Below are positions 10,131 to 21,821 of a DNA stretch of 64,000 nt, piece by piece. Position 1 is the first letter of the stretch, and each line of letters begins with the position of its first letter. Source of the DNA: Pyronema omphalodes (Eukaryota > Ascomycota > Pezizomycetes > Pezizales > Pyronemataceae); the NCBI GenBank assembly GCA_024516155.1, contig JAJJXM010000008.1, forward strand, positions 682,001 through 746,000, given 5' to 3'. The notes beneath the pieces were generated by a model. It did not search any database, was not told the origin of the DNA, and was given only the letters and a program-made list of their open reading frames with translations. The position numbers and the translations under genes are program-made.

Positions 10131-11410
10131 TTTGAGGAGTACAAGTACGTTCGAATTCATAGCATTGATTCAAATAGTACTACTGGTGGTATGGTGTCTC
10201 AAATCTACGAACTATGATTATGGAATATTATGTACTTGTTGGTATTCCTCAAAACACCTGGCTGTAACTGTCTTCTTAACTAGTTACAATCAGCAGAGTA
10301 ACAAACGTTCAAGCTGTGAGACAACAGGATATGTACGCCATGAGTTACCGTCACTGAGCTGTGGGTTGTGAGTACCACCCTGAGAGGCTCCCAGAACAAT
10401 CTGCTTGCCCGTTGTGCCTCAGATCCCAGTCAGTGTTTTAGCTCTTTCCATGGCCAGATAAGTGTCTTTGAGTATTGCAAAAAAAAAAAAAAAAAAAAAA
10501 AAAAAGAATAAGATAAGCAGCTCGTATCCCGCTATTATTCAATCGCCGAATAAGATTTCTACCCTATCAACCTATTTGAGGCTTGACCTCCAACGTACTC
10601 CCTATCACTTAAATCTAATGTTTTCTCATTTCTTTGTTGGCTCTGAGAATTTGACATTCAGCTTTCTCCCGATAGGGATTCTTTGTCAACGTCCTGAAGG
10701 GCCCTCGTCAATCGTTACTGTCTTTTATTCTTCTCCTTTCCCTGTTACAACGCGTGGATAGTCGCCAATAGCGGCCTTCCCCTCGGTACCTTGGCACTGG
10801 CAAAGAAATATCTCCTTCATTTTTCTAACACCCAATATCTCTTCCCAACGATGAAGGGCGGTATGGACGCCTGAGTTCTATTTCATGTGTTCGAACCAAG
10901 CTTATAACTCCGAGTGCTTCATGGTGATTCGGATTAACTGCGTGCCATCCCATTCCAACTCCAAGTTTTTTTTGAGGACTTCTCATACGTGCACTGATCA
11001 AACCGCTGTATCTATAACTTGTAAAGATCACTACAGCGATGATAGAACCAAAATTATGCTCGTTGTTAATATGTTTTTTATTATGTTAAACATAACCTCA
11101 TCTTCAACAGTCTGCAGAGTGATATTCCGAAGAAGTGAACACCGAGTGCCAAGCCTCTATATGCAACCCCGGTCCGATGTCCCGCATAGTTTTCCCGGGC
11201 CGATGCCATCAAAATTCTCCGTCGCACTCTTGCTCCGAGTTGGCGCCATCACCCCCACCACACCCCACCTTGTAGGGATCGACAAACTTTTTTTCGCCAG
11301 CACGCGGTGTACCAAGTTTCAACAACTACAACTCGAAACTTCAACTCGAGGAACCACCACATCGCAGTCAACAAAACAACAACAAAAGTAACAGCGAACA
11401 CCAAAAAAAA
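10131..11410. other. no gene; promoter region of the folate dehydrogenase
   Basis: This holds a 25-base poly-A run at 10480-10505 and, closer to 11411, a CAACAACAA/CACC-rich leader typical of fungal 5' untranslated regions. An open frame at 10885-11391 lacks any recognisable domain and is not called. Confidence 0.5.
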
Positions 11411-12532
11411 ATGTCCGACCACAACCCCAGCTTCACTCCTCCCGAGCGCCCAACCAGCCCTCCTCCGGCTTCATGCAAAGTGATCCTCGCCGGAACTGTC
11501 GCAAAGAACCTTATGGGCGAGGTTCAAAGCGGCCTTCAAAAAGTTGGAAGAAAACCATTACTTGTTGGATTCCTTGCCAACTCCGACCCAGCTGCGAAGA
11601 TGTACGCGGACTGGACAGGCAAGACCTGTTCCGAGAAGTAAGCAAGCTCTTTTTTTTTTCCCCACCAGAATTCTGCGACAGATCCCTAAACTGACTTTTG
11701 CTTTCCTGCTACCTGCTATCTACAGCGGCTTCCAATTCGAGCTCCGTGTCCTCGAAAAAGAAAACCTCGAAGACGCAATCATCAACGCCAACACCGACGA
11801 TGCAGTCGACGGAATCATCATCTACTTCCCCGTCTTTAACGACCGACAAGATAGCTACCTCCAGCAACTTACCGCTCCCGAAAAAGATGTCGAGGGTTTA
11901 TCTCACAAGTATCTTTTCAACATGTACCAAAACACTCGATTCCTAGACGCTGCCAAAACCCAGAAGTCACTTCTCCCCTGCACCCCCCTCGCTATCGTCA
12001 AGATCCTCGAACATGTCGGTGTCTACAACAGCGTTCTTCCTTACGGCAACAGACTATTCGGTCGCACCATCACCATTGTCAACCGATCTGAAATCGTGGG
12101 TCGTCCATTGGCTGCATTACTCGCCAACGATGGTGCAGATGTCTGGTCTGTTGATATCACCGGAATCCAGCGGTTCACAAGAGGAGAAGGAATCAGGAGA
12201 AGAATGCATAATGTCCAAGACACCGACAAGAAACTTGAAGACATAGTTCCCTTATCGGATGTTGTGATCACTGGTGTTCCTAGCCCTAACTATAAGTTCC
12301 CTACTGAGCTACTTAAGGATGGTGCTGTTTGTATCAACTTTTCGTCTGAGAAGAACTTTGGGCCTGAGGTTAAGGAGAGAGCAAGTATTTATGTCCCTGC
12401 TATTGGAAAGGTTACTATTACAATTTTAATGAGGAACATTTTGGTATGTGTTGAAAATATGTCGTCTGGTGGTGCATAAAACTAATGCGTACTTAGCGTT
12501 TAATTGAGAACCGTAAGGCTGCGCAGGCGTAA
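11411..12532 (+). CDS. MTD1: NAD+-dependent methylenetetrahydrofolate dehydrogenase, MTD1-type
   Basis: There are three exons: 11411-11637, 11726-12443 and 12497-12532; the product is 326 aa, close to the 320 aa of yeast Mtd1. The enzyme oxidises 5,10-methylene-THF to 5,10-methenyl-THF in cytosolic one-carbon metabolism, feeding purine synthesis. The catalytic domain at about residues 20-150 ends in SLLPCTPLAIVKILEHVGVY. The Rossmann NAD domain carries GRTITIVNRSEIVGRPLAALLANDGADVWSVD at about 175-206 and later VVITGVPSPNYKFP. Splicing out the last 53-nt intron replaces a short nonsense tail with RLIENRKAAQA, the expected C terminus. The 5' leader is CAA-rich. The gene faces RPF2 tail to tail, with 587 bp between stop codons. 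Confidence 0.93.
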
Positions 12533-13119
12533 GCTTGGGTGGGTAGAGGTGTGGAAAATGGGGATGACAAAAATCACGGAGTTACAAAAGGCATGGGCAC
12601 ATGGCATAGAGCATATAACAAGCGATATCGGGGCGGCGTAATTAGTTAAGGGATTTGGTTAGGTTAGGAATTAGGTTAGGTTAGGTTAGGTCAGGTTCAG
12701 TTCATGTTTTTTGATTTCAAGTCAGTTTTTTTTTTCATTACAGTTGCTTTTTCTAAAAGAAGAACGGAAAATTAGTATGTAGTCAGTCATTCAAGTTTAG
12801 GATACCACATTTTGAAAAAAAAATAAGAAGACGGTTTCATTCAGAAAGAAAAAGTACTTTTGGTAGATTCCCTATACTCCTGGTAAAGTAGCAAGATGGA
12901 ATACACAAATAAGCGTATTCCTTACAAACACCTTTTATCCAAACAAAAAAAATATATATGTACCCCAAAAAAGCAAAGACAAAAAAAAGCATGCAAAAAG
13001 CCTTTCGAAATCCGGTGACATTAAACATAAAACCCCGTACTTTTTGTTCTCCCTCTCCTTTTTCTTACTCCCTACCAATTCTATTCCCCACCCAATCCAC
13101 GCATTTTCTTGATGCTCAA
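12533..13119. other. convergent 3' flanks of MTD1 and RPF2
   Basis: This is the shared terminator region of two convergent genes, A/T-rich. It contains the GGTTA-type tract at 12657-12698 and several poly-A/T runs. No gene is seen. Confidence 0.5.
12657..12698. repeat. interstitial GGTTA-type pentamer tract
   Basis: Seven or so units of AGGTT, partly interrupted (GGAATTAGGTT, GGTCAGGTT). The unit is not the TTAGGG telomere hexamer of ascomycetes. It is most simply a microsatellite in the 3' flank of MTD1. Confidence 0.7.
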
Positions 13120-14163
13120 TTAATCCTTGCGTGCACGCTTAGGTGCCTCCTCCTCGTCTACCATGGTAGCATCATCGTCCTCATCCAACTCCCGCTTCTT
13201 CAATCCCTTCATCTTTCTGGTCTGGAGCTTTCCGAGATCCTGCTTTCCGGTGTGAATCTTTGCGATCTTGTCTCCCATAACGTTCATTCCAACGTTCTTC
13301 TTCGTCTTGGGCTATTTCATATGTCAGCATCTACACCCTATCCAACTCCCATTGGATTCCCAAAAGTACTCACAAGCTGCTTTCTCGGTGTCTTCAATGC
13401 CTCCTTCAACATATCCGCATCCGGCTCCCTAGTCCTTCTAATGGTACAATCCATTCTAGGGCCAGTCTCCTCAACCTCAACACGAGGCAACTTCTGTCCC
13501 GACTTCTTTGTCCGGATCATATGACCACGGATATGGAAGTTACCCCTCTCAACCGCAATGAATGACAACACATACTGCAAACCCTCAACATCCACACTGC
13601 TCACAGTCTCCCCTCTAAAAAAGTCCATCCACAAATTCCTAACCCTCATCATTTCCTCGTCTCTCTCCCAGATGTCTCCAGAGAAAAGAAGCATCGGCTT
13701 CATTCCCACAGTAGGTTTTTGCGTGTTGAACTGTTCCAATCCTTTGTACGTAGCCTCATCAACACCAAATTCATACATATCCAACAACTTGTAATCAAAA
13801 GTTCTAGCAATCGTTAAATTATGAGGTCTCTTCTTTGAATGGCTACCGAAAGCGAGTAAAGAGGCATCATTTTTTTCCGAAAAGAACTCAAAAGTAGAAT
13901 GATCCTCGAACGGGTGAACGGCGTTTTTTTTGGTAAATTTAATAGTAAGAGGTTTCTTGAGAGAGTTGAGATCCGTAAGGACATTCTGGATTAACAAGGA
14001 GGTTGAGGATCCGCGCATGATAAGAGTGGTTTTGGCGTTTTCCGTAAGCTTGGGAGCGCGGTCATCTTGGGCGCGCTTGGAGCGGGCGTTTTTGGGTTTA
14101 CTATAGTAATGTTAGCTGGAGCTGGATTAATTGGATGGGAGACAATTACGCGGTACGAATCAT
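13120..14163 (-). CDS. RPF2: ribosome production factor 2 (Brix domain)
   Basis: There are three exons: 14163-14150, 14100-13374 and 13311-13120; the product is 310 aa. Rpf2 pairs with Rrs1 to load the 5S RNP into the pre-60S particle in the nucleolus. The N terminus MIRTAKPKNARSKRAQ and the following PKLTENAKTTLIMRGSSTS are diagnostic. The Brix fold spans about residues 30-235, with ERGNFHIRGH and GPRMDCTIRR near its end. A lysine-rich tail follows: PKTKKNVGMNVMGDKIAKIH, then GKLQTRKMKGLKKRE and an acidic/basic end. The 14-nt first exon is deduced from the MIRT start and a clean GT..TAG intron with a CTAAC branch site; it is easily missed by automatic prediction. Length and motifs match the family. 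Confidence 0.93.
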
Positions 14164-14653
14164 GGTGGCGGTTTGAGGTTATTTGTTGCTACTGAAACTG
14201 CTTGTGAAATGGAGGAAAGTCGTGATTCTCTCTGGCGACGGGAAGGATATTTTTTGACGCTAGCAGGGTGACACTAGCTTGGAGCCGCATTTTGCTTGAC
14301 GCGCTAAGGTGATGGGTCAATTTTCAATGAGGGGTGGTTTACCCGGCGTTCGGCGTGCTGGGGTACAGGAGCTGGGTCAGGAGCTGCGGGGAGCATGTGA
14401 TGTCACGCGCCGAGGGGGGATGTGCAGAAAGCGTGTCACCCCGTGTTGGGATTTCATTGGGAGGTGAGGATCGTTTACATCTACATCGTCAGTCTTTTTT
14501 CGCGAGAATTTTGTAAATAGATAAACTCCACTCTTTATTTATGGTATCCAAACATGCAACGACTTTAAAAACCCAGAATAACACCCGCGAAAACGTAAAG
14601 AAATACTGTTACAAACCCTCCGTGTATCCCAACCCCCCCACTCTACTCTATGT

Positions 14654-15370
14654 CTAGCTATTATGCCACAAAAAGTTCTTCCACCCATCCCAAGTCTCCG
14701 CATTATTGTATAAGTAAACCATCGACGTCCTCAAACTACTCTGCACCACATCCGGATGCCATCTAAACAACCACATCACACAAGCCCATGACAACGCCGC
14801 AAACACCGGGTGCGCATTATTCGACACCACGCCATTTGGATCCGGCACAATTCCCTTCTGCACAGAGAGTTTCGCCATGCCCATCACCACTCTTGCAAAA
14901 ACATACATCACAATCTGCTGATTAACACTCGTCTGTTTCCCCCTTCCAAACACGAGATATCCACCGAGTAATCCCGCCAAGAAAGAATGATGTCCCTCCT
15001 CCTTCCCTCCTGTAAGGTGTCGTAGAAATAACATCGTGCTCTTGTATGTCAATACAAAGCTTCCTAACGTCTTTGCATGGTTCTTGGTAAGGGTGAGGAT
15101 CGTGGAGAACTTTTCGCGGAAGGTGCCGGATCGGAATAGTAACACCATCACGAGCGCGTGTGGGAACCGGATCTTGGTACCGTAGACGAGACCATTTCGG
15201 AGACCTTTTAGGAGGACGAGGATGTCATGGTTTACGGGGTCTAGGAGAAAGGTATTCACGGCGCCCTATGGAGGGTGTTAGCTATCGTGGACTATCTTTG
15301 TCGAGCTGTGTCGGACTTGGGAGAGCTAGGGAGGGAAATGTACCTCCAGGGCGGCAAGGTGTGAAGCCAT
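14654..15370 (-). CDS. peroxisomal membrane protein 4-like (Tim17/22 superfamily)
   Basis: There are two exons, 15370-15344 and 15265-14654; the product is 212 aa, the same length as human PXMP4. The first exon is only 27 nt and encodes MASHLAALE, joined to GAVNTFLLDPVNHDILVLLK. Visible PXMP4 hallmarks are the start region, KGLRNGLVYGTKIRFPHALV, and the glycine-rich segment HHSFLAGLLGGYLVFG at about 104-119. Several moderately hydrophobic segments are consistent with four membrane passes. The protein resides in the peroxisome membrane in animals and is required for membrane integrity in Aspergillus-type fungi; the molecular function is unclear. It lies head-to-tail upstream of RPF2 on the same strand, with 490 bp between them. 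Identity as the PXMP4 family is firm; the fungal gene name is not assigned. Confidence 0.88.
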
Positions 15371-17650
15371 ATGTGAAGTTTCGTAGTGGATAAGTTGTTA
15401 TGAGTAGAGTAGGGGTAGCTGTGGTAGCTGTAGTAGCTATCGTCCGGTGGTAACAGCTACGTGATCTGAGCGCGTGCCGTGTATGTTGGAGCTTCCTGTT
15501 CTTGGTGTTCTTCGTGTTCTGTCGTCGTCGGAAGCGGAATCACGGTGGTTTTTGATGCGGTATACTAAAGTTCACTTTGTGGGGTACGGCGTGACCGGGC
15601 AGTAGACGCAGCATGTCGAGCGAGGTAGGCGGTTCGGCGTCGGAAGGTCTCACGAGTGAATCTCGGTTGTTTCGGCTGAGGTGAAGGATGCCCTGGCATG
15701 TGAAGGTGACGTCAAGGAGCTATATTCGAGATCAACGCGCAGTGCGTAGGAAATCGCGGCCACATGTTAATTTACGCGTGTTATTGGTAAATCCTGGAAT
15801 TTTGAAGATGTATTGTGGATTTGAAGACACATCCTTTGACATGTGTCGCGACTGTGGTGATTGTATTATGCTCCTCGAGAGTGTGCTCCTGGATCGATCA
15901 ACCATGGTCATCTCAAGTAACTAGTGATAGTACTAATGACTTTCCGAGGTTCGGCAGCTGCCCACTGGTCGGAGGTGCGCAGTATAGCGACTTATGGGTA
16001 TCGTTCACGATCTATCAAAATTAGCTTCTACCAAAATCACATTAGGAGAAGAGAAGGTAGTCAGCATCATACCGTATCACCATTCTCGGCCCCGATGAAT
16101 TCCTGTTAAGAACCACTTCTGATGGTATTTTATTTTCCCGCTATAGCTATTCAATATCCTCAATATTGGCAGTGAAATAGTTTTTCAGAAGTGGCTTCCC
16201 CAAAAGCCCACGGGGGAATGAGGCGATTGTTAGCCTTATACTGCATCGCCCCCACTCCTCCCCTGCTGATACTTGCGAGAGATGCCTTCTGGTGGACTAG
16301 TCACCCATGTTGAAAATCATTGACCAAAGAGACAGGGGAGACTACGAGGTTTATATTCATACATTGGAGAATTTGATAGTGTGATGAATATACCGGCCAA
16401 TAGTGCTGTGATACACATAGTGAGCTGTCTGCAATCTTGTGAAGATGGGCTTTAATACACGATAATGAATTTCTAGAATGAGAAGTATTCTGGCGATTGG
16501 GTAATAATCTCGTCATATGTCACCCGCTTGCCGATTTTACAATAAAAAAGAAATAGTCTCTATTCGTGAGGTTTTACATCAATATCGGCGAAAACTCATT
16601 GCGTTGATTAAAGATTACATAAACATGGATATAGGTAATAACAACAATACAGAAACTGGTATTTTGTAGTTTGTTCCCTAAGGTGATACCCAGTGAAGCG
16701 TGAAATTTAAGGTCAGTAATGACTGTTCAGATACGTACACTCCGTTAATCACATCAGCCAAACCCGTTATTTTCTTATGTTTTGAAAAATCGTGGTATCC
16801 CTTTCAATCTGTTTGTATGAATGCTTTTTTGCAGTCAAATATCCATCAACCCAATGTCATTGTTGAAGCTAGCTTCTCAGGTATATTCTAGTGGTAGGCC
16901 AAGCAAGTAGAACTGCTGCAGAGGCCTTGTATACATCTATGTTCTTTCTCTTGCTGTCTTTATTTCTAGCTCCATCAATGTGTTCGTTATTGTCCTTCCA
17001 TCTCCAGTTTTCAACAATCTCCGGTAAACTTTCATAGTGCCCAAGAAACACAACTTGTGCACAGCTGAATAAGCACGGTCCTCTTCTTCGCATGGCTTAG
17101 CGGTACAGAGCCATGCATTCCGTCGTCAATTTCTCATGACGAATGTGCGCACGTTAAACGCGCAGAAATTGATAAATGCGCTGGCCGCAATACATGTGTT
17201 GCTGTTGAAGTGCGCTCAAGTCCAAGTGACTAGGATGTATGGTGAAGGAGGGCACTAACCGCTATATGTATATTTCTGTAGAAGATCTATAGTCTTCACT
17301 CGAAAATATACACACATTATATCTCCACTTCTATTTTTCTCGCTTCGGGCACTCTCACAGTTGCATCAATCCACCAGCCTGGCCACCTCACGGCAGTGTA
17401 TTTGTACTCAGAGGACGCCAGAAATCGGGTGCACCTGGCCATAAGATTTGTTTACAGCAACAGCATATCTGTAAGGTCAAAAGTTTCCCGAGAAAAGTTA
17501 ATGGATTAAGACCTCTATGATAGCTGATTTTGACCGTGATCGTCAGAAGATATTTGGTGTTTTAAGGAAGAGAGGGGGGAGGGGAGGGGGGGGGAGGGAG
17601 TGCAAAGGTTAGGCGCAGAGACACAGCAGAGCATCAAACTTCCCTTATGC
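15371..17650. other. no gene recognised
   Basis: A 2.3-kb gap. There are short frames near 15688, 15815 and 16301, but none has a domain, signal peptide or convincing splice pattern. A purine run (GA/G-rich) follows at 17566-17600. Much of it may be old, decayed duplicated or transposon DNA; nothing is identifiable. Confidence 0.5.
17566..17600. repeat. purine-rich G/A run
   Basis: A 35-bp stretch of only A and G, including G7 and G9 runs, just outside the copy B block of the inverted duplication. Capable of forming unusual DNA structures; function unknown. Confidence 0.7.
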
Positions 17651-18730
17651 CCGAACACAAAAGCATTGCCGAAGGGGCAGTTAAAGTTGACATCCAGCGG
17701 GCGAGATACGATGAAATATTGTGACATGCGGCGCACATTGAGACGGCAAACGCAATACACCGGATATGCATGAAATCTGCAGTTTTGGACTGGATTAAAA
17801 CCCGCTATCAAAGATTGTGTAGATGAGCGTCTATGGTGTACACCATATCTAGCTACATACATATGAAGCGGACGTTCACATACAAGTGATCACGCTGTGC
17901 CGATCCAGATGCTTTTTTCTTCACCGGACTCACAGCTACACCTGTCAGAATTTACAGGAGAAGATAAGGGAAGACGAACGAGAGATGATGTGAGTGAATA
18001 CATGCCGCCGTTCTTTATGCGTATTACTATTCTAACGCTGATGATCATACAGAAACAGCGGCGAATTCCGCTGCACATTACATATCCTTATTTTACCGCC
18101 ATAGTGACAACAAATCCACCGACACCGATACCATCGGCTGTGCAAGTGGATAAATTCATCTTGCAGATTTTCAAATGTCAAGTGTTAACCTGGAGTTTTG
18201 ACACCAGGTTCCGGTGGCCTTCCTGGAAAGGTATAAGTATTTATTGTACGGAGATTCCCTGGATTAAATATTTACATCAATACCTCCTCAATTTGATATC
18301 CCCGCAGAAACACCAAGGATACCTGCAGTTAATTCTACCACTGCACGCAACCTGTCAATAGTAACCCCAGGTCATCGGCGCTTAATCTTGGAACGGCCTG
18401 TCATTATTTTGTAGATTTGCACGTTGTGTAATGTGAGCGGCAAATGCGCTCTCGTTATAGCCGCATGCGCTTCTTCATGCATGCAGCCGAATGGTAAATT
18501 AGCGTGACACCAGAATTAAGTTCCAGGCCTAAACTCAAATCCCGTTGCAGGCGAACATGAACTGACACTCCCAGACGTTTTGAATGCGGGATTTCCAAAT
18601 TCATGCTAATTACCGGAGCATAGTGTAACTTCATACCTTCCATAGAACAGGTGTACTATATATATTCATCCCCACAGCCGGAAAATTTAAACAGCTCCTC
18701 TGACATACCTTTCTCTGTGTTACTTTTACG
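17650..18730. repeat. upstream part of the inverted duplication (B side)
   Basis: DNA upstream of methyltransferase B that aligns in inverted orientation with the DNA upstream of copy A. There are three clear anchor segments: about 17665-17825 with about 9970-10130, about 18200-18240 with about 9625-9665, and about 18425-18560 with about 9340-9440. Distances from the two start codons agree to within about 100 bp, so the block was copied as one piece. It includes a TATATATA motif at 18658-18665, about 70 bp before the copy B ATG. Confidence 0.7.
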
Positions 18731-20142
18731 ATGGAAAGCTCAAAGATAATCGAAGTTGATCCGTCCGTTGTATGTAACCCTCAACAGTCATTCCGAACCC
18801 CAAGGTTAACCGGCTCATAGCTTGCGAACTCCGACAACGACTATGCATCATCCGGATACGACACAAGCACACAAAGTCTAACATCCTCAGTCCAACAATA
18901 CGTCTACGAAAATGGGCGGCGTTACCACTCATACTACGGTACCGAGAAGTATCTCATGCCCACAGACGAAAAGGAGCAAGATCGGTACGTTGCCAAAACC
19001 GTAGGAAATAGAACCTGTTGCTGATCAATTCTGTTTATTGTTTATAGTCTAGATTTGCATCACGAAGTCTTCAGATTGGCATGGAACGAGAAGCTTCATG
19101 GTGCACCTCTAAAGGAGCCGCACCGTATTCTAGACGTCGGTACTGGAACGGGAATTTGGGCTATTGATATGGCGGATCAATACCCCATGGCTGAGGTTAT
19201 TGGCACTGATTTGAGCCCTATACAACCCAGTTGGGTACCAGGAAACTGGTAAGGATACACAAATATTCAATGATCCTCGTGATATGCTAATCTTTGAGTT
19301 ACTGTATAGCCGCTTTGAAGTGGATGATGCTATGAAAGAATGGACGTTTCAAAATGTATGGCGATAGCTCCTGCTCATACCGGGGATTGGAGATTTAATG
19401 GTGCTTAATTTTCTCTGTTTAGGACTTCTTCGACTTCATCCATGCACGGAATTTGAGTGCAGGTATTACTGACTGGAGCCACCTTTTGTCTGAGATGATG
19501 CGGTATGTGTTTGCTACATATGTGGGGTTCTTTTCTGACATTGGATGTTTAGTTGTGCTGCACCCGGGGGCTACGTAGAGCTCTGCGAAAACAGTTTAAC
19601 TGTCCACTGCGACGACGGTATATCTTACCTTTCCTCCCTCCCCACAATCTCACTCCCCTCGCTAATCAAATAACCCCACCTAGGCACCATGGCACCGGAC
19701 CACGGAGTAAAAATCTTCCTCGACAAGCTCCGGGAAGCACTACAGGCAATGGGGCGTCCTCAACCTAATCTCCAATTCCTCAAAACACAACTCGAGAACG
19801 CCGGTTTTGAAGACATCCATGTAGTGAGTGCCAAAGAACCCTGTGGACCATGGCCCAAAGATCCACGGATGAAAAGACTTGGGGCTATGAATTTGTTGAA
19901 TGCCGAAACGGGGTTTGAAAGTTATGGAATGGCGGTTTTTACTAGGGTTCTGGGAATGGAGATTGAGGAGGCGAGAGGCATTTGTAGACGCTCGGTGGAG
20001 GCGTCGCAGAATAAGAACTTTCATATTTATACTTATTCGTAAGTCTTTTTTTTTCCCGTTGGGGGTTAAAGAAGGTTTGGCTGACGGAAATAGGATGAGG
20101 GCTTATGGAAGGAAACCATTGGTGGAGAAGACACGGGAGTAG
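18731..20142 (+). CDS. LaeA/UMTA-like SAM methyltransferase, copy B
   Basis: There are eight exons: 18731-18769, 18821-18984, 19048-19248, 19310-19355, 19423-19502, 19553-19617, 19684-20038 and 20094-20142; the product is 332 aa. Exons 1-7 have exactly the same lengths as in copy A (39, 164, 201, 46, 80, 65 and 355 nt), and only the last differs, by 3 nt. SAM motif I is [14 protein letters not shown] at about residues 95-108, followed by [14 protein letters not shown] and [10 protein letters not shown]. The exon 7 protein differs from copy A at about 23 of 117 positions, mostly conservatively, with no stops. This suggests that both copies are under selection. Biochemical role as in copy A: a SAM-dependent methyl transfer to an unknown acceptor. 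The tail ends [11 protein letters not shown], whereas copy A ends GRKPSVGRSQ. Confidence 0.88.
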
Positions 20143-21004
20143 GTTTTGAGATAAGCTGCGACGGAATGGGGGGACTCATCTGGGGAGTTAATTAAGCTGG
20201 GAAGGCTATCTGAATACTCCATATAGCCCAATATGATGCCTATTTTTTCTTGTATTACAATCAAATACCCCAATTTTGAGATGGTACAAATGGCCTCGAA
20301 ATGCTACGCAGTTTAACAGCACTGGGAATTTGATCGCAACAGCTAGTTATCTGCCTGGGTAGGAGAGCGCAGGGAAGCAGTGTAGGACTCGAATCAACGG
20401 AGAGTAGCTTGAACCGAAGAGCTGAGGTTAGCAAGAAACAATAACCGGGAATTCTATTCCGGTGGAGTCCAGGATGACCGAGGGGTGGGGGGGGGGGGGG
20501 GTGGGGGGACACTGTAGTATACTGGCTTGAATTTTACAGCCTTCTCGACCTTGAAAATTTCTAGCCTAGTTCAGATTCTTTCACTGAATACAGGCTTTTT
20601 CAAATCCGCCACAGGCTTCTCTATATCTGCAGACTTCAGCATTCGCTCACTTCCTGGTAAATTCCCATTCTGACTTTCTAGATTCGAACTCCGCTATCTA
20701 TTGAAAACACATAATCATTGTAGATTGCTATGGTTGAAGCTGTGAAATATTAACTAAGAGCATAGGGCGATGCTGACCAGTATAGGATATTCTGATTTCT
20801 GAAAGGCTTCAGAATCCTTTTGACTTTGTAAATTCTCATTACTGTTTGACGTACCTCAGTAACCTCACACTAGGTAATGGAATCCCCTATTTTCAATGAT
20901 CTTTTTCTGTAAATCAAACTACATATATTTTGCAATTTTATTTTCTATTATGAATATTCACAATTGCACAGCACTCAATAAACGTTACAAATGATTTTGC
21001 ACTG
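20143..21004. other. no gene; 3' flank of copy B
   Basis: Contains a G-rich run at 20478-20508 (about 15 consecutive G) and AT-rich DNA. No gene is recognised. Confidence 0.5.
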
Positions 21005-21021
21005 CATGATTTGATTTTGAT

Positions 21022-21094
21022 TTTAATCATACACCGTTCGAGGCCTTTAAGGCCTATGCGGGAAACTAAATCCGTTTTTCCTGTCCTCGTGGTC
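21022..21094. repeat. inverted-repeat partner 1 (GGCCTTTAAGGCC core)
   Basis: About 70 bp that matches, in inverted orientation, 33298-33376. Both contain the perfect palindrome GGCCTTTAAGGCC inside a shared stretch ending CTATGCGGGA, with further matches on both sides (AATCATAYAC before it; CCGTTT and TCCTC after it). The 12.3 kb between the copies holds ordinary genes. The two are probably solo remnants of one repeat family and not the ends of one element. Confidence 0.65.
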
Positions 21095-21229
21095 GAGACC
21101 ACCTAAAGAGGCTCCCCAATCTCCTTCTTCCCGCGACGTCCCCCGTTTGTGCACTGCATGGGGGGTATTACGAGATGCAAGGCGTGCTGTCAAGAGTGAT
21201 AATATAAAAGAAGTTGTAAAAAGTGATAA

Positions 21230-21330
21230 AACAAGACATCAACGATGACAAAATGAATTGTAAACAAAGACAAAAGAAATTATCAACGATGACAAAAGAT
21301 GAATTGTAAACGATGATAAAATGGATCATT
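21230..21330. repeat. direct repeat ATCAACGATGACAAAA
   Basis: Two near-identical units of about 43 bp (ATCAACGATGACAAAA.. TGAATTGTAAAC) start at about 21238 and 21281, with a third partial AAACGATGATAAAATGG at about 21309. They lie in an A-rich non-coding stretch between the palindromic repeat and the truncated methyltransferase, and may be part of the same decayed mobile element. Confidence 0.6.
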
Positions 21331-21750
21331 GCATAAGCAATGCCAAACGGGGCTGTAAGCAGTGACAGAGGGAATTTTAAATGGATTTTGCAACGCGCTA
21401 TCGTGAGGGGACTAACGCTTTGAACTCTGGAATGACTGAGTAGCGTAATCTGAAGTTCCCCTCTACGCTAACGCGAGGACAAATCCCCGCGCCACTAAAC
21501 GGCGCGAGCTCCATTTAGTGACCCAAAAAAAAGTATAGCATAGCGTAGACCGTGGTGACGCGCTATGGTCCGCTGCTTCTCCGCGCCAAACTTACCGCTC
21601 TTGCTCTCGCCGAATTTCCTCCCGCACAATCTTCGCAGAACACCTCTCCCGCACACCGCAAAAATTATGGCTAATGCGCGCCAAGAGCTTGAAATTTTCT
21701 TTTAGTAACGCTAGGTGAACTCCCTCTAGTGGCTGTCTGTCCAAAGTCAA

Positions 21751-21783
21751 GGACGGGACCAGACGACCAGTGTGGTCCCGTCC
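21751..21783. repeat. perfect 11-bp hairpin in GC-rich block
   Basis: The left arm GGACGGGACCA (21751-21761) and right arm TGGTCCCGTCC (21773-21783) are perfect reverse complements around an 11-nt loop. A second near-palindrome (CCGTCCTGGACGG) follows at 21790-21802. The GGTCC/GGACC-rich composition, unlike its surroundings, resembles subterminal DNA of hAT-type transposons. That assignment is inference. Confidence 0.6.
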
Positions 21784-21821
21784 GGTTCACCGTCCTGGAC
21801 GGACCGTGCCGAACTCTGGTC

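Noticed and set aside
9910..10371. 153-codon frame upstream of methyltransferase A
   Set aside because: It overlaps the duplicated flank and is frameshifted relative to the copy B side. No domain or intron support.
10885..11391. 168-codon frame just before MTD1
   Set aside because: It covers the MTD1 promoter and leader; low-complexity CAA at its end and no recognisable domain.
12657..12698. chromosome-internal telomere
   Set aside because: The unit is a pentamer, not TTAGGG, and it is short and impure.
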